64,000 nt of DNA. Origin: Leisingera sp. M658. GTDB lineage: Bacteria; Pseudomonadota; Alphaproteobacteria; Rhodobacterales; Rhodobacteraceae. The stretch covers positions 323,001-387,000 of the forward strand of contig NZ_CP083546.1 in NCBI RefSeq assembly GCF_025144145.1, in the 5' to 3' direction. Of this stretch, positions 15,665 through 23,230 are shown piece after piece (position 1 is the stretch's first letter; each line of letters opens with the position of its first letter). The notes under the pieces are model-generated. The model had not been told where the DNA came from, made no database searches, and was given only the letters and a program-made list of their open reading frames with translations. The position numbers and the translations under genes are program-made.

Positions 15665-16300
15665 ATGAAAAATGTGAACTTTCGGAATTGGCTTGACCAT
15701 TGCTCTGACGAAACCAGGCAAGCGGTGCATGGCAAGGCACGGGGGAGGTGCATCTCCAAAGGAGGCTTGGTTCACGAAATCGCAGATTCGGCGCAGGAAT
15801 TGTACTTTATTGAAACTGGCGCGGTACGGTTCGGGGCGACACATGAGGGCGGCAAAGAGCTGATCGTCCGCGATCTTGATGCGGGGGACTGGTTTGGTTT
15901 CATCGGGTGCCTTGGGTCCGGTCAGAGGCCGAATGCGGCCTATACGGTAACGGAGACCCGGTTGCAGGTAGTCGACTGGAAAGACATCGAGGAAATAGGT
16001 CAGGCAGATCCAAGTCTATGGCAGGCGATTGCAGCTGTCCTGGCTGGGCTTGCTGGTCATTTTTATAAGAATTACGAGAATACGGTTTTTCTCTCGCTGG
16101 AACAAAGACTGAAAACCACGCTGCAACAGATTTCCATTTGGCAGAACTCGCGAAAGCTGCAAATCAGCCAGGAAGAACTGGCTGCCATCTTGGGCGTGAC
16201 CAAAGAAGCTGTGGGCCTTCATCTGAACGGCTTGAAGGCCAAAGGCCAAGTGCAGCTGGGATACAGGAGCATTCACTTGCTGGAGAAGACTGGACCTTAG
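15665..16300 (+). CDS. Crp/Fnr family transcriptional regulator
   Basis: A 211-residue regulator with a cyclic-nucleotide-binding-like beta barrel (about residues 20-125; ELYFIETGAVRFGATHEGGKELIVRDLDAGDWFG) and a C-terminal winged helix (ISQEELAAILGVTKEAVGLHLNGLKAKG, about 165-195). It lacks the clustered N-terminal cysteines of FNR, so an oxygen-sensing Fe-S cluster is unlikely; the cAMP-pocket arginine/serine signature is also not evident. The gene is visibly less GC-rich than its neighbours, perhaps acquired by transfer. It diverges from the heme-binding protein gene and is probably its regulator. Confidence 0.88.
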   Translation: MKNVNFRNWLDHCSDETRQAVHGKARGRCISKGGLVHEIADSAQELYFIETGAVRFGATHEGGKELIVRDLDAGDWFGFIGCLGSGQRPNAAYTVTETRLQVVDWKDIEEIGQADPSLWQAIAAVLAGLAGHFYKNYENTVFLSLEQRLKTTLQQISIWQNSRKLQISQEELAAILGVTKEAVGLHLNGLKAKGQVQLGYRSIHLLEKTGP

Positions 16301-16532
16301 CCGGATGGCGGCGCGTCAGGCTAACGCCGGCATATAGTAAGACCGGCAGACGCCGGGCGCCTGAATGAAAAAAGTGTTGGCTTGGTTTTCCGGCAAGTGG
16401 CCTTCTGGCACGGACGTTGCGCCGGGGCGGGTCTTGGGGCATATGTTCCGCCACGGCATCGCCAGCCTGTATGTTACCCTCTTGCAGACGGCGCACGCTC
16501 GTGCGCCCCGCGAGGAAGAAAGAGCCACCGCC

Positions 16533-17273
16533 ATGTATGACGCCCCGGAAAAAAAGAAATCCGAATTTGCGCTGATCCAGCTGATGCCGAACATGATGAC
16601 CATTGGCGCCATCTGTGCCGGCCTGACGGCGATTCGCTTTGCGGTGTTCGGGAACTACACCCTGGCGGTGATGATGATCATCCTCGCTGCGATTCTGGAC
16701 GGGCTGGACGGGCGGCTTGCCCGCGCCTTGCACAGCGAAAGCAAGATGGGCGCCGAGCTGGATTCGCTGGCGGATTTTCTGAACTTCGGCGTGGCGACAC
16801 CGCTGGTGATCTATTTCTGGGCCTTGCAGGACGTGCGCGGCGCCGGGTGGATTTCGGTGCTGGTGTTTTCGGTCTGCTGCGTGGTGCGGCTGGCGCGGTT
16901 CAATGTCAGCACCAAGTCCGAGGAGGCGCCAAAGGGGCGCAGCGGCTATTTCGACGGCATCCCGTCGCCTGCCGGCGCGTTGCTGGCATTGCTGCCGATG
17001 TTTGTCGCCTTTGCCTTTGACGGCAAGGTCGTGCTGCCGGAGCTGCTGATCTGCCTGCATATGGTGGTGATCGGATTGGCAATGATCAGCCACATTCAGA
17101 CCTGGTCGCCAAAGGCGGTTAAAATCTCCCGCGAGAATGTTAAGTATCTGCTTGTCGGCTTTGCCTTCATGGCTGCGGCATTACTGACCTATGCATGGAC
17201 CGTGCTGGTTGTGCTATGCCTTGGCTACGTAGTGATGGTGATTTGGGGGCTGGTTTCAAAGCCAAAGGACTAG
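16533..17273 (+). CDS. pssA: CDP-diacylglycerol-serine O-phosphatidyltransferase
   Basis: A 246-residue inner-membrane CDP-alcohol phosphatidyltransferase that joins CDP-diacylglycerol and serine to give phosphatidylserine, precursor of phosphatidylethanolamine. The family motif DG-x2-AR-x8-G-x3-D-x3-D is intact (LDGLDGRLARALHSESKMGA then ELDSLADF, about residues 58-85). About eight hydrophobic helices follow. I chose ATG 16533 (MYDAPEKKKSEFALIQLMPN), which matches family N-termini; the frame is open to 16365 without support. The partner decarboxylase gene psd, often upstream, is absent. pmtA follows 25 bases later, so PS synthesis and PE methylation appear linked. Confidence 0.92.
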   Translation: MYDAPEKKKSEFALIQLMPNMMTIGAICAGLTAIRFAVFGNYTLAVMMIILAAILDGLDGRLARALHSESKMGAELDSLADFLNFGVATPLVIYFWALQDVRGAGWISVLVFSVCCVVRLARFNVSTKSEEAPKGRSGYFDGIPSPAGALLALLPMFVAFAFDGKVVLPELLICLHMVVIGLAMISHIQTWSPKAVKISRENVKYLLVGFAFMAAALLTYAWTVLVVLCLGYVVMVIWGLVSKPKD

Positions 17274-17298
17274 CCCATGACGTCCGGGGAGGGACGAA

Positions 17299-17922
17299 TT
17301 GGATATCAAGGCAGTTGAAGAATCTTACGCGCGCTGGGCGCCGGTCTATGACAAGACTTTTGGCGCGGTGACGCGCTCGGGCCGCCGCCGCGCGGCCCGC
17401 TACATCAACACCCGTCAGGGCAGCGTGCTGGAGGTTGGCGTCGGCACCGGGCTGTCGCTGAAGCATTACGCACCGCATCTGCAGGTGACTGGCATCGATT
17501 TCAGCCATGATATGCTGAAGAAGGCGCAAAGAAAGGTGCAGGAACTGGGCCTGAACCAGGTCAAGGAGCTGCGCCAGATGGATGCGCGCAGCTTGGATTT
17601 TCCGGACAATTCCTTTGACACCGTGGCTGCGATGCATGTGCTTTCGGTGGTGCCGGATCCGGACCAGGTGATGCGCGAGATAACGCGCATTCTGAAACCC
17701 GGCGGCGAGGTGGTGATCACGAACCACTTCAAAAGCGGCAAAGGGGTGCGGGCGTCGCTGGAGAAACTCTCGGCGCCGCTGGCCAATGTGATCGGCTGGC
17801 ATTCGGATTTTGCGCTGGAGACGGTGCTGCAGGAGGACCGGCTGAGCATCAAGCAGCAAGAAAGCATTCCGCCCTTCGGGATGATGACTTTTCTGGTTTT
17901 GGGCAAGCAGCAAACCATGTGA
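17299..17922 (+). CDS. pmtA: Phosphatidylethanolamine N-methyltransferase, Rhodobacter PmtA type
   Basis: A 207-residue SAM-dependent class I methyltransferase close to Rhodobacter PmtA, which methylates phosphatidylethanolamine stepwise to phosphatidylcholine at the membrane. The SAM motif is VLEVGVGTGLSLKHY (about residues 41-55), followed by VTGIDFSHDMLKKAQ and the motif IV-like FDTVAAMHVLSVVPDP. LKPGGEVVITNHF is motif VI. The N-terminal ARWAPVYDKTFG block is characteristic. The start must be TTG 17299, with GGGGAGGG 5-13 bases upstream; the ATG at 17277 is out of frame. The terminator at 17945 ends the pssA-pmtA unit. Confidence 0.9.
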   Translation: MDIKAVEESYARWAPVYDKTFGAVTRSGRRRAARYINTRQGSVLEVGVGTGLSLKHYAPHLQVTGIDFSHDMLKKAQRKVQELGLNQVKELRQMDARSLDFPDNSFDTVAAMHVLSVVPDPDQVMREITRILKPGGEVVITNHFKSGKGVRASLEKLSAPLANVIGWHSDFALETVLQEDRLSIKQQESIPPFGMMTFLVLGKQQTM

Positions 17923-17944
17923 AACGGCACAATTCAGCGAAGCG

Positions 17945-17975
17945 GCCCCGGAGTGTTCTCCGGGGCTTTTCTTTG
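17945..17975 (+). terminator. Intrinsic terminator of pssA-pmtA
   Basis: GCCCCGGAG (17945-17953) pairs perfectly with CTCCGGGGC (17958-17966) around TGTT, followed by TTTTCTTT. Confidence 0.92.
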
Positions 17976-18006
17976 TGCGGCCTCTCTGCAACAGTGCGTC
18001 TGAACC

Positions 18007-18053
18007 GGGTGGAATTGCACCACCCCAGGGGATGTAAATCGTCTTTACATCCC
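18007..18053. promoter_or_regulatory. Two inverted repeats before the coiled-coil/AAA+ operon
   Basis: GGGATGTAAA (18029-18038) and TTTACATCCC (18044-18053) are perfect 10-base arms around TCGTC. A second pair, GGGTGG (18007-18012) and CCACCC (18020-18025), lies just upstream. They sit 41-87 bases before ATG 18094 and lack U-runs, so an operator for the whole operon is more likely than a terminator. Confidence 0.55.
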
Positions 18054-18093
18054 TATATCCAGATCAAGTATTTCAGGGGAAGGAACGGATACT

Positions 18094-19176
18094 ATGAGTG
18101 TTTCCCAATTTGAGAAGATGGTGGCGGAGAGCCAGGAGAAAGTCCGGGAGTCCCAGGCCAAGATCGGGGCGCTGACGTCACGCATTGAGACCGCGCGCAA
18201 CAAGATCGAGGCGGGCGAGGATGCCAGCATCGACATCGAGAACGCGACGCTGGAGGATGTGCACGCCCACACCGACGTGATGAACGCCAACATCGCCGAG
18301 TTGATCATGGGGCTGGATGATGTGACGGCGGCGTTCTCGAAAGATTTTGACGAGATGCGGGGCAAGACCGGCTGGGAGAGCTTTGTTGGTTTTTTCAGCC
18401 GCGGCAAGTCGGACTCGATGCGGCAGGAACGTATGCGCACCGCCAGTATCGACGACAAGCTGCAGGACCTGATTGCCAAATCCGACGTGATCGTGAAGCT
18501 GCTGGAGGGCCAGCTGGCCACCCTGGAAGAGCAGCGTGAGAAGGTGCAGGCGAACCTGACGGCGACGCTGGACGACCGCGAATTCACCGTGCAGGAGCTG
18601 GAAACGGTGCGCGCTGGAATTGTGGCGCTGGACCCGGAGATCATTGCGCTGGAGAACAAGATCGCGGTTGAGCAGGACGCCGCCGCGCGTACCAAGCTGG
18701 AGACCGAGCTGGCGGATCTGAATGCCAAGTACAATGCGATGGTGCAGGACGAGCAGGTCAAGCTTGCCAAGTCCCAGACGCTGGAGCGCTATATCGAGAA
18801 GGGCAAGACCTGGGTCGACTCGTTGCAGAACCAGGCGGCGACGCAGATGGTGCTGATCAACAAGCTGCAGACGGACACGGCGCAGCGGGTTGTGCTGTAT
18901 GACGCGCTGACCAAATCGCTGAAGACCGCACAGCAGCAGGATGTGGCGCACCGGATCAACGAGATCGGCGTGCAGACCGACAAGGAAGCCCAGACCGCGA
19001 TGGCCGCAATCGGCACCGCCACCAATCAGAAGATGGCCGACATGCTGGAAAGCCATGAGGACAACATGGTGTTCGCCCGCGACGTGCTGGAGAAGAAGGC
19101 CAAGGCGGATGAACGCTTTGCCCGCCGGTTTGCGGCGATTGTCGAGAAGCACGACAAGAACCTGTATGGTGGGTGA
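18094..19176 (+). CDS. Long coiled-coil protein (distantly TelA-like), first gene of the AAA+ operon
   Basis: A 360-residue soluble, highly charged, almost wholly helical protein with no signal peptide or membrane helix. Heptad-like stretches run about residues 1-60 and 140-230 (EEQREKVQANLTATLDDREF, ENKIAVEQDAAARTKLETEL). The C-terminal part (YIEKGKTWVDSLQNQAATQM, LINKLQTDTAQRVVLYDALT) resembles the TelA/toxic anion resistance family, but I cannot confirm this. A short glycine/aromatic break (GWESFVGFFSRGKS, about 91-104) separates the halves. It overlaps the next gene by one base and heads an operon with an AAA+ ATPase, so it may be a scaffold or a polymer that the ATPase remodels; that is inference. 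Confidence 0.8.
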   Translation: MSVSQFEKMVAESQEKVRESQAKIGALTSRIETARNKIEAGEDASIDIENATLEDVHAHTDVMNANIAELIMGLDDVTAAFSKDFDEMRGKTGWESFVGFFSRGKSDSMRQERMRTASIDDKLQDLIAKSDVIVKLLEGQLATLEEQREKVQANLTATLDDREFTVQELETVRAGIVALDPEIIALENKIAVEQDAAARTKLETELADLNAKYNAMVQDEQVKLAKSQTLERYIEKGKTWVDSLQNQAATQMVLINKLQTDTAQRVVLYDALTKSLKTAQQQDVAHRINEIGVQTDKEAQTAMAAIGTATNQKMADMLESHEDNMVFARDVLEKKAKADERFARRFAAIVEKHDKNLYGG

Positions 19177-19511
19177 TGTTTCGCTTATTCGAGCAACAAC
19201 ACCGGCCTATTAAGATCAAAAGCCTGAAGGAGCTTGAGCCTGGTTTTAAGCCCCGGTGGTTCCGAATTTCGTTTCGCTTGATCCTGGTGGGCTTTTTGTC
19301 AATGCCAGTGATAGTGGCTGGCAGCGTGTTGAAGGTTTCACTACTAATCTGGCTGGGAGTTGCGATTTTTCACTTTGTGATGTTTGCGTTGATCGCCTTG
19401 TCAGTGGTTCCGAGGGGCATGAGGTTTGTCGGGTTCTGGTGGCCCTGGGTGGGTCTGAAAGCGGCGCAATTGGATAGTTGGCTTGAGCGCGACTTGGACT
19501 GGGGCAACTAA
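19176..19511 (+). CDS. Small membrane protein of the AAA+ operon
   Basis: A 111-residue protein with two adjacent hydrophobic segments (FRLILVGFLSMPVIVAGSVL and LLIWLGVAIFHFVMFALIAL, about residues 33-80) and soluble ends rich in charged residues and tryptophan (FWWPWVGLKAAQLDSW). ATG 19176 overlaps the previous stop (TGATG). The frame also offers GTG 19173. Base composition is lower in GC than both flanking genes. No family recognised; the next gene starts directly after its stop. Confidence 0.7.
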   Translation: MFRLFEQQHRPIKIKSLKELEPGFKPRWFRISFRLILVGFLSMPVIVAGSVLKVSLLIWLGVAIFHFVMFALIALSVVPRGMRFVGFWWPWVGLKAAQLDSWLERDLDWGN

Positions 19512-20633
19512 ATGACCGATCCCTCGCATGATCACGCCGGCCTCAGCGATACCTTCGCCTCACGCCGGTATTTCAAGAAGTTCGAGACCATCATCCGGCA
19601 CCTAACCCGGGTGTCGGCAGCGATGCAGGCGGAGGGGCGGCTGTCGAAATCAGATGTGAAGGTGCTGACTGCTTACCTCATGCGGCTCAATTTCACCTTC
19701 CGCGCGCTTTCCATGAAATACCTGATGGCGGGGCGGGACACCGGGCGGTTCTTTGGCAGCCTGGCGATGGACAAGCGCGACAGCGGCTTTCCGGTCGCGG
19801 CGGAGCTGATGACCATGGCCAACGATGCCCAGCAGGCAGAGCGGCATCTGGGCAATATGGCCAGCGAAGAGCAACTGAAGGACGACATGGTCCGCACCAT
19901 CATCGCTGACCGCACGGTGCCGTCAAAGCTGCAATTCGCCCTGTCGCAACGGCTTTATTATCAGGAGCTTTTGAAAGGGCAGCTGTTCTGGACCCAGAAT
20001 GATCCGGAATGCGAATGGCTGGAAAACCTTGGCCCGCGCCGCCGGCGCTTCCTGCTGCATTGGGCCGCCTATGACAGCCAGGTGAACCTGCCCGTGATCT
20101 ACCTGATGGAGCTGGAAGACAGCGGCAAAGTGTCCTTGCCCAAGGACGAGCGCCGCTGGCCCGAGGTGCAGGCGCATCTGATGGCGCAGGCGCTGGCGGG
20201 CCTGAAGCTGGTGACCATTGCCAAGGGGTTTGACGAGGATTTCGACGATCTGCATCCCAAGCAACTGCGTCGCTATCACGTGGGGCCGATGTATTCCTCG
20301 GCCTATACCGAGCAGTCCGGCCCGTTGCACCAAGTGCTGGAGGAAGCGGAGGCGCCGGCGGGCCAGGACTGGGCGCTGGCCTGGACGCTGGAAGAGCTGG
20401 AAAGCGAAGAGGTGCGTGAAGATCGCGCTGGCTGGTTCGGCACCGTGGAGCGGGAGATATTCGCGCTTGATCCCTTTGGCGGGCGTGGTGCGGATACCGG
20501 GGCGACCCGCACCCAGCGCGCCATTATCCTGCCGCAGCGCCCGTTTCAGGTGCTGGCAGAGCTGGACCCGCCGGGGTTTGGCGATGTGCAGAAGTTCGTG
20601 GTGAGCGAGGCAGGGCAGGTGCTGCGGTATTGA
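19512..20633 (+). CDS. Large soluble protein of unknown function in the AAA+ operon
   Basis: A 373-residue protein without signal peptide or membrane helix. The N-terminal 150 residues look helical (RYFKKFETIIRHLTRVSAAM, KVLTAYLMRLNFTFRALSMK). The middle has a possible conserved core (ENLGPRRRRFLLHWAAYDSQ, NLPVIYLMELEDSG). The end carries RAIILPQRPFQVLAELDPPG. I recognise no domain. It starts at ATG 19512, directly after the preceding TAA, and is followed by 103 non-coding bases containing motif copy 3 before the ATPase gene. Conserved position between a coiled-coil protein and an AAA+ ATPase suggests a complex subunit. Confidence 0.75.
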   Translation: MTDPSHDHAGLSDTFASRRYFKKFETIIRHLTRVSAAMQAEGRLSKSDVKVLTAYLMRLNFTFRALSMKYLMAGRDTGRFFGSLAMDKRDSGFPVAAELMTMANDAQQAERHLGNMASEEQLKDDMVRTIIADRTVPSKLQFALSQRLYYQELLKGQLFWTQNDPECEWLENLGPRRRRFLLHWAAYDSQVNLPVIYLMELEDSGKVSLPKDERRWPEVQAHLMAQALAGLKLVTIAKGFDEDFDDLHPKQLRRYHVGPMYSSAYTEQSGPLHQVLEEAEAPAGQDWALAWTLEELESEEVREDRAGWFGTVEREIFALDPFGGRGADTGATRTQRAIILPQRPFQVLAELDPPGFGDVQKFVVSEAGQVLRY

Positions 20634-20663
20634 GCTGCGTGCCTGCCGAGAGCGCGGGAGCCT

Positions 20664-20694
20664 CCGGCGGGGATATTTTTGGCAAGAGGAAAAG
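20664..20694 (+). repeat. Copy 3 of the GAGTATTTTT-type motif
   Basis: CCGGCGGGGATATTTTTGGC followed by AAGAGGAAAAG lies between the 373-residue protein gene and the AAA+ ATPase gene, about 43-73 bases before ATG 20737. Same layout as copies near 3031, 5737, 38281 and 43836. Confidence 0.45.
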
Positions 20695-20736
20695 CGGGGT
20701 GAATTATGCCCGCAGGAGTCGGATTGAGAGGGTGAG

Positions 20737-22671
20737 ATGAGCATTTCAGGCAATCAGATGGAGTTGCGGGAAGAGGATATCCGCAAGCATTACGCCGCTG
20801 CGGCGGCGCTGCTGGAGGGGTTTGATCACACCCCGCGGATTGCCAGGCCGGCCGTGGAGAGAAAGGCGCCGGAGCGCTCGGCGGGGATTGGCACGCGGCG
20901 GCGGTTCCGCTCGACCACGCCGGGGCTGGTGACGCGCTCCACCGCGCGGCCCGAAGGCGTGCATCTGATCGCCCGTATCGAGGCGGCGGATGAGGATGAT
21001 CCGCTGACCTCGCCGCTGCAGGCGACCTTGCAGCACGCCCTGCGGCGGGCCCTGGCGATCTCATTGGCGATGGGGGAGGCTTATGCGGATGTGTCCGGTC
21101 TGGGTGAATTGAAGCGGGCCAATCTGGCCGGGTCTTTGGATGCGGCCCGCAAAGGTGAGTTTACCGATTTGCTGGCGGCGGAGGCGCTGGTGTCGGCGCA
21201 TGTCTTTGCCAATGCCGCGGCGTTTTTGCTGGCGCCGCACGGGTCCGAAGCGCAGGCTGAGGTGGGCGAGGCGGAGGAGCTGCTAACGGATAATGCGCCG
21301 CTTGCCTTGCATGGGGTGCTGTGGGAGCTGGATCAGAAGCTGGCGCTGTATGCCCCCGACGATGCGCATCTGATCGCTGCCACCGCAGCTTATGCCGAGC
21401 AGCTGCTGGAGAAGGCGGCGCTCAGGGCGCAGAATGCAGGCCGGCTGGAAGCCTTCACGTCCGCTGCCTGGCGGGTGGAGGCGGATGATCTGACCATCAG
21501 CGGCTTTGACGCCGCGGCCAAGGCGAAATCCACCACCCTCACCATGGCGTTCAAGAAGCCGCATGAGGTGGTCGGCAACCATATCGCCAAATATCAGGCC
21601 CTGCGGCTGGCTAAAATGCTGATGGCCTATGATTTCGACCGCCGCCTGAACCCCTTTGCCGAGATGGGCGGGTTCATCTTTACCTTCATGGGGGACGGGA
21701 AGCCGGGGACGGGCAAGACGACGCTGATCCAGATGATGGCGGGGCTGATGCATGATTATTGCCAGAATGCGGGCTATGCCTTTCGTTACCAAAACTTTGG
21801 CATCGACAATATCGACAGCTATCAGGGCAAATCAGGCCAGAACGCCAAATCGTTCATTCAGAACGTGATCGACCCCGGCGTCATCGGCTTTGGCACCATC
21901 GACGATATCGACCAGATTGCGGGCAAGCGCGGCGACCGGCAGTCCAGCGCCGGCCAGCAGGAGGTGACGGCGGTGTTCATGGAGGCCTTTGCCGGCGCCA
22001 ATACCGTGGTGCGCGGCAATTGCACCTTTGGCATGTTCTCCAACTACCCGGAGAATGTGGACGACGCGCTGCGCCAGCGGGCGGGTGCGCGGTTCCTGGT
22101 GGACGGGCCGCAGACGCGGGAGGATTACATCGACATCCTGACGCTGCTGATGGGCAAGAACCATGCGATCCCGCTGGGGGAGCATGATCTGTACGGTGCG
22201 CAGGAAATCAGGAAGGCCGTCGCGCGGTCCTTCGAGGCCTACAACCGCCCGCAGGAACCGGGGCTGGCGGAGGTATTCGGCCGGGTGCAGGATCAGCTTG
22301 GAGAGCTGGATGATCTGGCCAAGCTCGGCACCTATCTGAAGGCGATCCAAGCGGCGGATGAACGGTTCACCGGCCGCGCGATCAAGAACATCACCGATGC
22401 GGTCAAGGTGCGGGCGATGGATTTTGAGCTGCCGGATGAGTGGATGGAGAACCCGGAGCTGTTCCTGTTCAAGGATTACGACACCAAATCCGCAATGATT
22501 GCCGAACTGCGGGTGCCGATCACGGTCGATATGGTGGTGCAGGAGATCAACCGCTACGCCGATAGCGAGTTCCGCTATGCCGACAAGTCGGATGAGGTGG
22601 CGATTGAAAACATGGTGCGCGATTTCGGACGGCAGGAAGAGGCCAAGCGGCGGTATCTGGAGGGGAAGTGA
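20737..22671 (+). CDS. AAA+ ATPase with long unknown N-terminal region
   Basis: A 644-residue protein. Residues 1-310 form a charged, largely helical region with no recognised domain. An AAA+ module follows: Walker A GDGKPGTGKTTL (about 319-330), a Walker B-like acidic strand GFGTIDDIDQI (about 383-393), a sensor-type Asn in MFSNYPENVDDAL and Arg-rich RQRAGARFLVDGP (about 446-458), which could supply the arginine finger. A C-terminal helical lid ends with GRQEEAKRRYLEGK. Walker B reads TIDDID rather than the classical DE, so hydrolysis is likely but should be checked. It is cytoplasmic, with no signal or membrane helix. It is the only energy-using enzyme of the operon and probably remodels its coiled-coil or membrane partners. 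Confidence 0.85.
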   Translation: MSISGNQMELREEDIRKHYAAAAALLEGFDHTPRIARPAVERKAPERSAGIGTRRRFRSTTPGLVTRSTARPEGVHLIARIEAADEDDPLTSPLQATLQHALRRALAISLAMGEAYADVSGLGELKRANLAGSLDAARKGEFTDLLAAEALVSAHVFANAAAFLLAPHGSEAQAEVGEAEELLTDNAPLALHGVLWELDQKLALYAPDDAHLIAATAAYAEQLLEKAALRAQNAGRLEAFTSAAWRVEADDLTISGFDAAAKAKSTTLTMAFKKPHEVVGNHIAKYQALRLAKMLMAYDFDRRLNPFAEMGGFIFTFMGDGKPGTGKTTLIQMMAGLMHDYCQNAGYAFRYQNFGIDNIDSYQGKSGQNAKSFIQNVIDPGVIGFGTIDDIDQIAGKRGDRQSSAGQQEVTAVFMEAFAGANTVVRGNCTFGMFSNYPENVDDALRQRAGARFLVDGPQTREDYIDILTLLMGKNHAIPLGEHDLYGAQEIRKAVARSFEAYNRPQEPGLAEVFGRVQDQLGELDDLAKLGTYLKAIQAADERFTGRAIKNITDAVKVRAMDFELPDEWMENPELFLFKDYDTKSAMIAELRVPITVDMVVQEINRYADSEFRYADKSDEVAIENMVRDFGRQEEAKRRYLEGK

Positions 22672-22674
22672 TCT

Positions 22675-23037
22675 GTGGGGATTGTTTTCGGATATGTTGC
22701 CCTTGTGGTTTCGGTCCTCACTGCGGTTTACTCAGTGGTTGCCGGGATCGCGATGGGAGGTCGGCTTGGAAGGAAAGAAGTTCCGGTGAAGCAGGCCCTT
22801 TCCGTGACATTCCTTCCTGTTCTCCTTGTTCCAATGGTGATTTTTCTAATCGTGGCAGCTTTTCAGGTTGGTGAAATGGGGCAGGGAGTACTTACCCTTT
22901 CAGGCATTCTTAGCGCTGCCATCTTTATGGAACGGATCTCAATGTCCTTTCTGATGCCGTTTACTGCCGCTGTTTTTGCGATTGCCATGACCATCGCAAG
23001 GCTACGCCCGCAAAATTCGCAAAGGGGGCTACGATGA
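22675..23037 (+). CDS. Small multi-span membrane protein of the AAA+ operon
   Basis: A 120-residue protein with three or four hydrophobic spans (FGYVALVVSVLTAVYSVVAG; FLPVLLVPMVIFLIVAAFQV; GVLTLSGILSAAIFMERISM; FLMPFTAAVFAIAMTIARL). The start is GTG 22675, three bases after the ATPase stop, with GAGGGGAAG overlapping the end of that gene as ribosome site. It is less GC-rich than neighbouring genes, like the other small membrane gene at 19176. No family recognised. About 190 bases of structured non-coding DNA follow. Confidence 0.65.
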   Translation: MGIVFGYVALVVSVLTAVYSVVAGIAMGGRLGRKEVPVKQALSVTFLPVLLVPMVIFLIVAAFQVGEMGQGVLTLSGILSAAIFMERISMSFLMPFTAAVFAIAMTIARLRPQNSQRGLR

Positions 23038-23062
23038 ATGTTTCGCGCAACATGAGAGCAGA

Positions 23063-23164
23063 GCCTGTCCGCGGGCGGAAGCGGAGCGCCCGCCCGTTTT
23101 GCCGGAGGCAAACCTTCGGTTTGACGGGGCGGACAGGCGCTGCCCGAGCCGCAAACGCCTCGGG
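23063..23164. repeat. Cloverleaf-like structured element inside the AAA+ operon
   Basis: Outer arms GCCTGTCCGC (23063-23072) and GCGGACAGGC (23129-23138) are perfect complements. They enclose a GGGCG/CGCCC hairpin from 23073 and CAAACC-TTC-GGTTTG (23109-23123). A further hairpin CCCGAG (23143-23148) with CTCGGG (23159-23164) follows. It sits in the leader of the 453-residue protein gene. It could be an RNA regulatory structure, a processing site or a mobile palindromic repeat. Confidence 0.6.
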
Positions 23165-23230
23165 CGGGGGGTATTCGCAACTGCTCTGGAAGGGAGTGCA
23201 TCGCTTACGTGATGCGGACAGGAGGAACAT

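Noticed and set aside
16365-16532. N-terminal extension of PssA
   Set aside because: The frame is open, but the sequence does not resemble PssA and lacks a start signal; ATG 16533 fits family N-termini.
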